Shown here one piece after another: positions 1 to 10,996 of a DNA stretch of 41,543 nucleotides. The stretch is from Bradyrhizobium frederickii (GTDB lineage: Bacteria > Pseudomonadota > Alphaproteobacteria > Rhizobiales > Xanthobacteraceae). Each line of letters opens with the position of its first letter. The stretch's first letter is position 1. The stretch lies in contig NZ_SPQS01000039.1 in NCBI RefSeq assembly GCF_004570865.1, positions 1 through 41,543 of the forward strand, written 5' to 3'. The notes under the pieces were generated by a model that had not been told where the DNA came from, searched no databases, and saw only the letters and a list, made by a program, of their open reading frames with translations. Made by a program: the position numbers and the translations under genes.

Positions 1-10
1 GGTTGGGGAA

Positions 11-81
11 GGGGGTAGCCACAAACGCTGACCTCGCCCGGGGCTACCCCCCTCCCTGCCCCTCCCCCGCAAGGGGGGAGG
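11..81. repeat. Two intergenic hairpins downstream of the fad gene
   Basis: Two inverted repeats fill this gap. Perfect 10-base arms lie at 11-20 and 42-51 (GGGGGTAGCC and its complement). A second hairpin, CCTCCCCC with GGGGGAGG, lies at 61-68 and 74-81. The second resembles the CCCTCCCCCGC-type hairpins at 31058-31081 and 39917-39940, so it is probably one copy of an interspersed palindromic family. It lies just past the stop of the minus-strand gene that ends at 137 and could also stop transcription, but there is no clear T-run. The rest of 1-136 shows no gene. Confidence 0.5.
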
Positions 82-136
82 GAACGGAGAGAGCGTCGCC
101 CGGAACGACTCATCGTAGCCACCGATCCCAATCCGA

Positions 137-2233
<2,097 letters not shown>

Positions 2234-2277
2234 GGTGTTCCCTCCTTGGTGGGGATTGCTTTTGTTCGATTTCGCGG

Positions 2278-2296
2278 TGCGGAATTTAATTCCGCA
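2278..2296. promoter_or_regulatory. Perfect 19-bp inverted repeat, probable IclR operator
   Basis: TGCGGAATTTAATTCCGCA has perfect 9-base arms around one central base. It lies between the divergent fad gene (start 2233) and the IclR-family gene (start 2364). IclR-family operators are typically short dyads of the TGGAAAT-N-ATTTCCA type, and this fits that form. It could control both genes and the downstream transporter. The palindrome is seen directly; its binding by the neighbouring regulator is inferred. Confidence 0.7.
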
Positions 2297-2363
2297 TCTT
2301 GACGGCAGGGTTATTTTGAAGCACGGACGTTGTCAACGACTCCGCGCAAGAAGCAGATCAGGG

Positions 2364-3230
2364 ATGAAGCGTACAGGAAAGAAGACAGCGACCGATCGGA
2401 ATTTCGTCGTCGCGCTTTCCCGCGGACTGGACGTATTGCGAGCATTCCACCCGAACGACGGCCTTCTCGGCAATCAGGAGATCGCGGCGCGCACCAACTT
2501 GCCGAAGCCGACGGTGTCGCGCCTGACCTACACCCTGACCAAGCTGGGTTATCTCGCGCCGGTTCCCCGCTTCGAGAAGTACCAGCTCACACCCGCCGCG
2601 ATGTCGCTCGGCTACGCCGCGCTCGCCAATCTCGGCGTTCGGCATTTGTCCGAGCCGTTCCGCGAGGAAGTGATGCGCGCGACCGGCGGCGCCGTCGCGG
2701 TCGGCGGCCGCGACCGTCACAGCATGATCTATTTCGGGCAAAGCCGCGGCAGCGAGACGGTCGGCGTTCAACTTGACGTCGGCTCCCGCGTTCCGATTGC
2801 AACCAGTGCGATGGGCCGTGCCTATTTCTGGGCGCTCGACGACGCCGACCGCGCGGAGTTGTCGCGTCTGTTGCGCGAACACTACGGCAGCCGCTGGGCA
2901 AAGATGCGCGACGGGCTGGAGCGCTCCGGCGAAACCGTCGCGAAATACGGTTTTGCGATTTCGGTTGGCGACTGGCACGACGACATCGGCGCCGCCGGCG
3001 TTGCGCTCAAGCTCAACGACGGAACCGGACCTTACGCATTCAATTGCGGCGCCCCCGCATTCCGCTTCACGGAAGAGCGTTTGATCAACGACATTGGACC
3101 GCGCCTCTTGGCGATGGTAAGGAACATCGAAGCGGCGCTCGGGGGTCTGATGCCGCATTCCAAAAAAGACGTCAGCAAAAAGCTGAAATCAGGAGGAAAA
3201 GTTGCGCGTGTGCCCGAGGGGATCAGATAG
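2364..3230 (+). CDS. IclR-family transcriptional regulator
   Basis: This is a 288-residue regulator. The N-terminal winged helix-turn-helix (about residues 15-75) contains NQEIAARTNLPKPTVSRLTYTL, typical of IclR proteins. The rest matches the IclR effector-binding domain, with segments such as RVPIATSAMGRAYFWAL and YGFAISVGDW. The ATG at 2364 was preferred to longer in-frame starts because it places the usual IclR N terminus directly before the HTH. The ribosome site is weak (AGGG touching the start). The lysine-rich C-terminal tail is probably disordered. It is transcribed away from the fad gene and towards livG, 66 bases downstream, so it may control both. The effector is unknown. Confidence 0.9.
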   Translation: MKRTGKKTATDRNFVVALSRGLDVLRAFHPNDGLLGNQEIAARTNLPKPTVSRLTYTLTKLGYLAPVPRFEKYQLTPAAMSLGYAALANLGVRHLSEPFREEVMRATGGAVAVGGRDRHSMIYFGQSRGSETVGVQLDVGSRVPIATSAMGRAYFWALDDADRAELSRLLREHYGSRWAKMRDGLERSGETVAKYGFAISVGDWHDDIGAAGVALKLNDGTGPYAFNCGAPAFRFTEERLINDIGPRLLAMVRNIEAALGGLMPHSKKDVSKKLKSGGKVARVPEGIR

Positions 3231-3296
3231 CCTTTGTCATCGTCGGGAGCGGTTCGCATCGCCCCTTCGCTCATCGAACGACGTGAGCGAGACGAG

Positions 3297-4090
<794 letters not shown>

Positions 4091-4094
<4 letters not shown>

Positions 4095-4804
4095 CGACAC
4101 TTCTCACCGTCAAGGACCTGCGCGCCTATTACGGCCAGGTCCAGGCGCTCCACGGCCTGTCCTTCTCGCTCAACGAAGGCTCGCTGACGACGCTCTTGGG
4201 CGCCAACGGCGCCGGCAAGACCACCACGCTGCGCGCGATCTGCAACATGGTGCGCTCGACCGGCGGCATCGAGTTCGACGGCAAGCCGCTGAACAACCGC
4301 TCCACCGAGAGCATCGTGCGGTTCGGCATCGCCCACGTGCCGCAGGGCCGCGGCACCTTCACCACCATGACCGTGGAGGAGAACCTCCAGCTCGGGGCCA
4401 TCACCCGCAAGGACAGCGCCGGCATTATCTCCGACATCGAGCGCATGTACGCGCATTTCCCGGTGCTGAAGCAGCGCCACACCCAGCAGGCCGGCACGCT
4501 GTCCGGCGGCGAGCAGCAGATGCTCGCGGTCGCCCGTGCCCTGATGCTGCGGCCACGACTGATGCTGCTGGACGAGCCGTCCTTCGGCCTCGCGCCGCTG
4601 GTGGTGCGCGACCTGTTCGGCATCCTCGGCAAGATCAATCGCGAGGACAAGGTCTCGATCCTGGTGGTCGAGCAGAACGCCCAGCTCGCACTTGAGCTCG
4701 CCGACCAGGCCTATGTGATCGAGACCGGCCGCATCGTGATGTCAGGCAAGGCCAAGGACATCGCGAACAACGAAGAAATCCGCAAATCCTATCTGGGTTA
4801 CTGA
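4091..4804 (+). CDS. livF: Branched-chain-amino-acid-type ABC transporter ATPase LivF
   Basis: This 237-residue ATPase is the second of the transporter. Walker A GANGAGKT lies at about 37-44, the full signature LSGGEQQ at 137-143, and Walker B LMLLDEP at 157-163. The D-loop region PSFGLAPL and the VEQNAQLALELADQAYV segment are hallmarks of LivF. It ends with SYLGY, as usual. The start ATG overlaps the livG stop, and livH follows 13 bases downstream, so livG-F-H-M form one operon. With LivG it would form the ATPase heterodimer under the LivH/LivM permease. Confidence 0.94.
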
Positions 4805-4817
4805 GGGAGCCGGGACA

Positions 4818-5696
4818 ATGGAACTGTTTACCAACCAGGTCCTGGCCGGCATTGCCACGGGCGCGATCTACGCCTGCATGGCGCTGGCCGTGGTGATGAT
4901 CTACCAGGCCATCGACCATCTCAACTTCGCGCAAGGCGAGATGGCGATGTTCTCGACCTTCATCTCCTGGCAGCTGATGCAATGGGGCGTGTCCTATTGG
5001 GCCGCCTTCCTGATCACGCTGGCATTCTCCTTCGTCGCCGGAATCGCGATCGAGCGCATCCTGTTCAAGCCGCTGGTGAAAGCGCCGGTGCTGACCAACG
5101 TTGCCGGCTTCATCGCACTGTTCGCGATCATCAACTCCTCGGCCGGCCTGATCTGGGACTTCACCATCAAGCAGTACCCGACCCCGTTCGGCTCCTCGCC
5201 GTTCCTGGGCAGCCAGCTGATCTCGACCCACCAGGCCGGCATGATCGGCGTCACCGTGCTGCTGCTGCTCGGCCTCTACTTCTTCTTCCAGTACACGCGG
5301 ATCGGTCTGGCGATGCGTGCGGCGGCCTCGGTGCCTGAATCGGCCCGCCTGGTCGGCATCAACACGAGCTGGATGATCGCGCTCGGCTGGGGCATGGCGA
5401 CCGCGATCGGCTCGATCGCCGGCATGCTGATCGCACCGGTGGTGTTCCTGGAGCCCAACATGATGGGCGGCGTCTTGATCTACGGCTTCGCCGCCGCGGT
5501 GCTCGGCGGGCTGTCGAGCCCGTTCGGCGCCGTGGTCGGCGGCTTCCTGGTCGGCATCTTCGAGAACCTCGCCGGCACCTACATCCCCGGCGTCGGCAAC
5601 GAGCTGAAACTCCCGATCGCGCTCGCGCTGATCATCTCCGTCCTGGTCGTCAAACCCGCCGGCCTGTTCGGCCGGCACATCGTCAAGCGAGTTTGA
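4818..5696 (+). CDS. livH: ABC transporter permease LivH
   Basis: This 292-residue inner-membrane permease is almost entirely hydrophobic and has about eight membrane segments. It opens with the family pattern FTNQVLAGIATGAIYACMALAVVMIYQ. The cytoplasmic coupling loop GLAMRAAASVPESARLVGINTSWM and the AAAVLGGLSSPFGAVVGGF segment near the end identify LivH of the HAAT family. A ribosome site (GGGAG) lies about 10 bases before the ATG. Its stop lies two bases before the livM ATG. Confidence 0.93.
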   Translation: MELFTNQVLAGIATGAIYACMALAVVMIYQAIDHLNFAQGEMAMFSTFISWQLMQWGVSYWAAFLITLAFSFVAGIAIERILFKPLVKAPVLTNVAGFIALFAIINSSAGLIWDFTIKQYPTPFGSSPFLGSQLISTHQAGMIGVTVLLLLGLYFFFQYTRIGLAMRAAASVPESARLVGINTSWMIALGWGMATAIGSIAGMLIAPVVFLEPNMMGGVLIYGFAAAVLGGLSSPFGAVVGGFLVGIFENLAGTYIPGVGNELKLPIALALIISVLVVKPAGLFGRHIVKRV

Positions 5697-5698
5697 TC

Positions 5699-6718
5699 AT
5701 GAGCGCTGCAGAAGAAGTCGTTGCAGAAGGCCACCAGGCGGTCGAGGCCGTTCCGAAGCGGGCGATGACGCTGGGCACGGGCACCTCGCTGTTGGTGCTG
5801 GCGGTGTTGTTGGTCGTGCCGGTGTTCGTCAAGAACTTCATCATCTTCCAGATGACGATGCTCCTGATCTACGGGCTGGCGGTGCTGGCGCTGAACATCC
5901 TGACCGGCGGCTCCGGCCAGTTCTCGCTCGGCCAGAGCGCGTTCTACGCCGTCGGCGCCTATACGTCGGCGGTGCTGATGGAGTACTTCAACGTCAATTA
6001 CGCGCTGACAATTCCGGTTTCCGCGGCGGTCTGCTTCGGCTTCGGCTACCTGTTCGGCAAGCCGGCGCTGAGGCTGTCGGGCGTCTATCTCGCGCTCGCG
6101 ACCTTCGCGCTCGCCACCGCGATGCCGCAGCTCTTGAAGCTGAACTTCCTCGAGCACTGGACCGGCGGCGTGCAGGGCCTCGTTGTCACCAAGCCGGACG
6201 CGCCGTTCGGCCTGCCGATGTCGCAGGACATGTGGCTGTACTATTTCACGCTGATCGTGACGGTCGCGATCTACGTCTTCTCGGTCAACCTGCTGCGCTC
6301 CCGCTCCGGCCGCGCCTTCATGGCGATCCGCGACAACGAGATCGCGGCCTCCTCGATGGGTGTCAACGTCGCCTTGTACAAGACGCTGGCCTTCGGCGTG
6401 TCCGCCGGCATCACCGGCGTCGCCGGCTCGCTCGGCGCCATCGCGGTGCAGTTCGTGGCGCCCGACAGCTACACCATCACGCTGGCGATCTCGCTGTTCC
6501 TCGGCATGGTGGTCGGCGGCGTCGGCTGGCTGCCCGGCTCGTTCGTCGGCGCGGCCTTCATCATCTTCGTGCCGAACATGGCGGAAAGCATTTCCAAGGG
6601 CCTTTCCGGCGCGGTGTTCGGCGTGCTGCTGTTCCTGGTCATCTACCTCGTGCCGCATGGCGCAAGGCAGATCGCGATCCTGGGCCAGCAATTCGCCGGC
6701 AAGCTCAGAAGAAACTGA
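5699..6718 (+). CDS. livM: ABC transporter permease LivM
   Basis: This 339-residue permease is the second membrane subunit. After a short soluble N terminus (SAAEEVVAEGHQAVEAVPKRA) come eight to ten hydrophobic segments. The LTGGSGQFSLGQSAFYAVGAYTSA region and the SRSGRAFMAIRDNEIAASSMGVN coupling loop are diagnostic of LivM. A TTG two codons upstream (5693), overlapping the livH stop, is an alternative start. The gene is followed 38 bases later by the first binding-protein gene, with no terminator between, so that gene belongs to the operon. Confidence 0.92.
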   Translation: MSAAEEVVAEGHQAVEAVPKRAMTLGTGTSLLVLAVLLVVPVFVKNFIIFQMTMLLIYGLAVLALNILTGGSGQFSLGQSAFYAVGAYTSAVLMEYFNVNYALTIPVSAAVCFGFGYLFGKPALRLSGVYLALATFALATAMPQLLKLNFLEHWTGGVQGLVVTKPDAPFGLPMSQDMWLYYFTLIVTVAIYVFSVNLLRSRSGRAFMAIRDNEIAASSMGVNVALYKTLAFGVSAGITGVAGSLGAIAVQFVAPDSYTITLAISLFLGMVVGGVGWLPGSFVGAAFIIFVPNMAESISKGLSGAVFGVLLFLVIYLVPHGARQIAILGQQFAGKLRRN

Positions 6719-6756
6719 AACACTCGAAGACTGTTGTTTAAACCAAGGAGACCGAA

Positions 6757-7992
6757 TTGCGATTTGGAAGAACACTGCGAGCCGCCGCGCTGGTCGCGGC
6801 AACGGCGGCCATTGCCCTCACCTCCGGCGCTGCACTCGCCCAGAAGAAATACGACACCGGCGCGTCCGATACCGAGATCAAGATCGGCAACATCATGCCG
6901 TACAGCGGTCCGGCATCGGCCTACGGCATCATCGGCAAGACCGAGGAAGCCTATTTCCGGATGATCAACGACAAGGGCGGCATCAACGGCCGCAAGATCA
7001 ACTTCGTCACCTATGACGATGCCTATTCGCCGCCGAAGGCGGTCGAGCAGGTGCGCAAGCTCGTCGAGAGCGACGAGGTGCTGGCCGTGTTCAACCCGCT
7101 CGGCACGCCCTCGAACAGCGCGATCCAGAAATATCTCAACGCCAAGAAGATTCCGCAGCTGTTCGTCGCCACCGGCGCCACCAAGTGGAACGATCCGAAG
7201 AACTTCCCCTGGACCATCGGCTGGCAGCCCTCCTACCAGAGCGAGGCCCAGATCTATGCCAAATGGCTGATGAAGGAAAAGCCCGACGCCAAGGTCGCGA
7301 TCCTCTATCAGAACGACGATTTCGGCAAAGACTACCTCAAGGGCACCAAGGACGGCCTCGGCGCCAAGGCCTCGTCCATGATCGTCATGGAAGAGAGCTA
7401 TGAGGTGTCGGAGCCGTCGGTCGACGGCCACATCGTCAAGATCAAGGCCGCCAATCCCGACGTGCTCCTGATCTATGCGACGCCGAAGTTCGCGGCCCAG
7501 ACCATCAAGAAGACGGCCGAGCTCAGCTGGAAGCCGCTGCAGATCCTCACCAACGTGTCGATCTCGGTCGGCAGCGTGATGAAGCCGGCCGGATTCGATG
7601 CGGCGCAGGGCGTGCTGTCGGCGGCCTATGCCAAGGACTCCACCGACCCGCAATGGGCCAACGATCCCGGCATGAAGAAGTGGAATGAGTTCGTCGACAA
7701 GTACATGCCCGGCGCCGACAAGACCGACACCGCCATGGTCTACGGCTACGGTGCAGCCTCGACCCTGGCCAAGGTCCTGGAAATGTGCGGCGACGATCTG
7801 ACCCGCGCCAATCTGATGAAGCAGGCGGCTTCGTTGAAGGATTTTGCGCCGGACACGCTCCTGCCCGGCGTCAAGATCAACACCGGCCCCACCGACTTCG
7901 CCCCGATTTCGCAGCTCCAGATGCAGCGGTTCAAGGGTGAGAAGTGGGAACTATTCGGTGAGATCATCAGCGGCGACGTCGCCTCCGAGTGA
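6757..7992 (+). CDS. Periplasmic ABC binding protein, paralogue 1
   Basis: This 411-residue type-I periplasmic binding protein (Peripla_BP_6/LivK-like) has a signal peptide of about 28 residues ending ALTSGAALAQ. The mature protein opens KKYDTGASDTEIKIGNIMPY, nearly identical in all four tandem paralogues. The start is TTG, supported by AAGGAG six bases upstream and by the signal peptide beginning there. It is the only one of the four directly attached to the permease genes and is closed by a terminator at 8021-8051. It differs from copies 2-4 at several sites, for example FNPLGTPSNS and ILTNVSISVGS, so its ligand may differ. The ligand cannot be read from the sequence. Confidence 0.92.
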   Translation: MRFGRTLRAAALVAATAAIALTSGAALAQKKYDTGASDTEIKIGNIMPYSGPASAYGIIGKTEEAYFRMINDKGGINGRKINFVTYDDAYSPPKAVEQVRKLVESDEVLAVFNPLGTPSNSAIQKYLNAKKIPQLFVATGATKWNDPKNFPWTIGWQPSYQSEAQIYAKWLMKEKPDAKVAILYQNDDFGKDYLKGTKDGLGAKASSMIVMEESYEVSEPSVDGHIVKIKAANPDVLLIYATPKFAAQTIKKTAELSWKPLQILTNVSISVGSVMKPAGFDAAQGVLSAAYAKDSTDPQWANDPGMKKWNEFVDKYMPGADKTDTAMVYGYGAASTLAKVLEMCGDDLTRANLMKQAASLKDFAPDTLLPGVKINTGPTDFAPISQLQMQRFKGEKWELFGEIISGDVASE

Positions 7993-8020
7993 CACGCTGA
8001 CGTAATAGTCCGAGCCCAAG

Positions 8021-8051
8021 AAGCCCCCACGAGCGATCGCGGGGGCTTTTT
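8021..8051 (+). terminator. Rho-independent terminator after binding protein 1
   Basis: AAGCCCCC pairs with GGGGGCTT across a 12-base loop and runs into a T-tract. It lies 28 bases past the stop of the first binding-protein gene and separates the livGFHM-SBP1 operon from the second binding-protein gene. Directly after it, TTGACG (8053-8058) with TTCAAT 16 bases on is a weak candidate promoter for the next gene. Confidence 0.8.
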
Positions 8052-8109
8052 GTTGACGTCGCGCGTCAATCTTGTTCAATGCGGCGCCGATCCAACTCGG
8101 GGTGGGAGA

Positions 8110-9339
8110 ATGATGACTGCCGTTCGACGTCAGGTTGCGGCGCTTCTGGCCACAGTCGCATTGTGCACTGCAATGGGCAGCCCGGCACTGGCGCAGAACA
8201 AATACGACACCGGCGCCTCCGATACCGAGATCAAGATCGGCAACATCATGCCCTATAGCGGCCCTGCTTCGGCCTATGCCGCGATCGGCAAGGTCGAGGA
8301 AGCCTATTTCAACAAGATCAATGCCGAGGGCGGCGTCAACGGCCGCAAGATCAAGTTCATCTCCTACGACGACGCCTATTCGCCGCCGAAGACGGTGGAG
8401 CAGGCGCGCAAGCTGGTCGAGAGCGACGGGGTGCTCCTGATCTTCGGCTCGCTCGGCACCTCCACCAACAGCGCCATCCGCAAATACATGAACGAGAAGA
8501 AGGTGCCGCAATTGTTCGTCGCGAGCGGAGCCTCGAAGTGGAACGACCCGAAGCAATATCCCTGGACCATGGGCTGGCAACCGAGCTACGCCGGCGAGGC
8601 GCGCATCTACGCCAAGTACATCATGAAGGAGAAGCCGGACGGAAAGATCGGCGTGCTCTACCAGAACGACGATTTCGGCAAGGACTATCTGAAGGGGTTG
8701 AAGGACGGCCTCGGCGCCAAAGCCTCGATGATCGTGCTGCAGGAGTCCTACGATACCTCCGAGCCCACGATCGACGAGCACGTCGTGAAGCTCAAGGCCT
8801 CGGGCGCCGACGTCTTCATCAGCATCACCACCCAGAAATTCGCCGCGCAGGCGATCAAGAAGGCGGCGGAGATCAACTGGCATCCGGTCCACATCGTCTC
8901 CAACGTCTCGGCCTCCGTCGGCGGCGTGATCGAACCGGCCGGCCTAGAGATATCCCAAGGCATCCTGTCGGCGACCTACATGAAGGACGGCTCCGATCCG
9001 CAGTGGAATGCCGATGACGGCATGAAGCGGTTCTATGACTTCCTCGCGAAGTACAATCCCAAAGCCAACAAGCTCGATGCCGGCGTCGTGTTCGGCTATG
9101 CCGCCGCGCAGACCATGGTGAAGGTGTTGCAGATGTGCGGCGACGATCTCACCCGCGAGAACGTCATGAAGCAAGCGGCTTCCTTGAAGGATTTCGAACC
9201 CGACACGCTGCTGCCCGGCATCAAGATCAACACCGCGCCGGACAATTTCGCCCCAATCGAGCAGTTGCAGATGATGCGCTTCAAGGGCCGGAAATGGGAG
9301 CTGTTCGGCGACGTCATCTCCAGCGAGATGGGACATTGA
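8110..9339 (+). CDS. Periplasmic ABC binding protein, paralogue 2
   Basis: This 409-residue type-I binding protein is a paralogue of its neighbours. Its signal peptide ends MGSPALAQ, before NKYDTGASDTEIKIGNIMPY. The ATG at 8110 follows GGTGGGAG; an in-frame ATG one codon later is equally possible. It is the most divergent of the four around the putative ligand pocket, with FGSLGTSTNSAIRKY, VASGASKWNDPKQYPW and SVGGVIEPAGLE. It lies after a terminator and must have its own promoter or depend on read-through. No terminator is obvious before copy 3. It probably delivers a related ligand to the LivHMGF permease upstream. Confidence 0.91.
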   Translation: MMTAVRRQVAALLATVALCTAMGSPALAQNKYDTGASDTEIKIGNIMPYSGPASAYAAIGKVEEAYFNKINAEGGVNGRKIKFISYDDAYSPPKTVEQARKLVESDGVLLIFGSLGTSTNSAIRKYMNEKKVPQLFVASGASKWNDPKQYPWTMGWQPSYAGEARIYAKYIMKEKPDGKIGVLYQNDDFGKDYLKGLKDGLGAKASMIVLQESYDTSEPTIDEHVVKLKASGADVFISITTQKFAAQAIKKAAEINWHPVHIVSNVSASVGGVIEPAGLEISQGILSATYMKDGSDPQWNADDGMKRFYDFLAKYNPKANKLDAGVVFGYAAAQTMVKVLQMCGDDLTRENVMKQAASLKDFEPDTLLPGIKINTAPDNFAPIEQLQMMRFKGRKWELFGDVISSEMGH

Positions 9340-9597
9340 AGCCGCACAATTTCGCAATTTAAAATAATTCAGATTTTACAACACAACCTATGCGCAGCTG
9401 AGCAACGACCCGCTTCATCTCGCCCGCCGGAATATTCCGCATCCCCTCGAAAAAGAAGCACCTCGCCGCGACGGCGGCGGCGGGTGTCGTCCTTGCTGGG
9501 CGCCTGAGAAGGGTATTCAATGCGTGTCAGAGCGGCGCGCAATGATCGCTCCCAACAAGAACAATCGACACATTCAAACCGAGCTAGGGAGAGCAAG
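9340..9597. other. 258-bp gap before binding protein 3, with AT-rich segment and palindrome
   Basis: No gene was found here. The first 55 bases are unusually AT-rich for this window (AATTTAAAATAATTCAGATTTT). A perfect 12-base palindrome CGGAATATTCCG lies at 9428-9439. Its right half extended (ATTCCGCATC) repeats the right half of the IclR-type dyad at 2278-2296. The gap could hold an independent promoter for the third binding protein. An in-frame extension of that gene to 9520 exists but lacks signal-peptide character. Confidence 0.4.
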
Positions 9598-10827
9598 ATG
9601 CCTGCAATGCATGTGCGATTGGGGGCCTTCTCGGCCGCCCTCGTACTGACTGCCACTCTGTCCACGACAGCGTTCGCGCAGAAGAAATACGACACCGGCG
9701 CATCCGACACCGAAATCAAGATCGGCAATATCATGCCCTACAGCGGACCGGCCTCCGCCTACGGCGTGATCGGCAAGACCGAGGAGGCGTATTTCCGCAA
9801 GGTCAACGCCGAAGGCGGCATCAACGGCCGCAAGATCAACTTCGTCAGCTATGACGACGGCTACTCGCCGCCCAAAACCGTGGAGCAGGCGCGCAAGCTG
9901 GTCGAGAGCGACGAGGTGCTGCTGATCTTCAATTCGCTCGGTACGCCGCCGAACACGGCGATCCAGAAATACCTGAACCAGAAGAAGGTGCCTCAGCTGT
10001 TCGTCGCCACTGGCGCCACCAAGTGGAACGACCCGCAGAACTTCCCGTGGACGATGGGCTGGCAACCCAACTACCAGAGCGAGACGATCATCTACGCGAA
10101 GTATATCCTGAAGAACAAACCCGACGCCAAGATCGCGGTGCTGTATCAGAACGACGATTACGGCAAGGATTATCTGAAGGGCTTCAAGGACGGACTGGGA
10201 GCCAAGGCAGCCTCGATGATTGTCATCGAGGACAGTTATGAGGTCTCCGAACCGACCATCGACTCGCACATCGTGAGATTGAAGGCCACGGGCGCCGACG
10301 TCTTCATCAACATCACCACGCCGAAATTCGCGGCGCAGGCGATCAAGAAGAACGCCGAACTCGGCTGGAAGCCGCTGCATTTCCTCAACAACGTCTCGGC
10401 CAATATCGGGAGCGTCATCAAGCCGGCCGGCTTCGAGGCCGCGCAGGACATCATCTCCTCTGCGTACTTCAAGGATCCGACCGATCCGCAATGGAAGAAT
10501 GATGCTGCGATGAAGGCGTGGAACGACTTTCTGGACAAATACTATCCCGAGGCCAACCGGGCCGACGGGGCGGTGATGTACGGCTTCATCGTGTCTCAGG
10601 GCCTGGTGCAGGTACTCAAAGCATGCGGCGACAATCTGTCACGTGAGAATGTCATGAAGCAGGCGGCCAGCCTCAGGGACTTCGAGCCTGTTGGCCTGCT
10701 GCCGGGCGTGAAGGTTAACACCAGTGCCAGCGACTTCGCTCCGATCTCCCAATTGCAGCTGCAGCGATTGAAGGGCGAGACATGGGAACTGTTCGGCGAC
10801 GTCATCAGCAGCGACGCGGGCGGTTGA
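9598..10827 (+). CDS. Periplasmic ABC binding protein, paralogue 3
   Basis: This 409-residue type-I binding protein is closest to copy 4; they share FNSLGTPPN, ATKWNDPQNFPWTMGWQPNYQSET and FLNNVSA. The signal peptide MPAMHVRLGAFSAALVLTAT ends at TTAFAQ. The ATG at 9598 was chosen over an upstream in-frame ATG at 9520 because AGGGAGAG lies just before it and the signal peptide begins there. It has its own terminator at 10863-10892. Copies 3 and 4 look like the most recent duplication. It is presumed to share the upstream membrane complex; the ligand is unknown. Confidence 0.91.
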   Translation: MPAMHVRLGAFSAALVLTATLSTTAFAQKKYDTGASDTEIKIGNIMPYSGPASAYGVIGKTEEAYFRKVNAEGGINGRKINFVSYDDGYSPPKTVEQARKLVESDEVLLIFNSLGTPPNTAIQKYLNQKKVPQLFVATGATKWNDPQNFPWTMGWQPNYQSETIIYAKYILKNKPDAKIAVLYQNDDYGKDYLKGFKDGLGAKAASMIVIEDSYEVSEPTIDSHIVRLKATGADVFINITTPKFAAQAIKKNAELGWKPLHFLNNVSANIGSVIKPAGFEAAQDIISSAYFKDPTDPQWKNDAAMKAWNDFLDKYYPEANRADGAVMYGFIVSQGLVQVLKACGDNLSRENVMKQAASLRDFEPVGLLPGVKVNTSASDFAPISQLQLQRLKGETWELFGDVISSDAGG

Positions 10828-10862
10828 AGAGGCCGGCCGGCACCAATGGCTACTAAAGAAGC

Positions 10863-10892
10863 AAGCCCCTCGGCCCTGCCCGGGGGGCTTTT
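10863..10892 (+). terminator. Rho-independent terminator after binding protein 3
   Basis: AAGCCCC pairs with GGGGCTT around a GC-rich loop of about 14 bases and ends in TTTT. It lies 35 bases beyond the stop and resembles the terminator after copy 1 (AAGCCCCC/GGGGGCTT). This suggests the terminator was copied with the gene during duplication. Confidence 0.75.
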
Positions 10893-10996
10893 CCTTGAAG
10901 CTTCCCGGTAAATCGTATTGAATTGCAGCCGCGTCGCCAAAAACAAGCAGCACAAGAAAACGGACGCACACACCAAGAAAAAACAGGGAGATTGGA

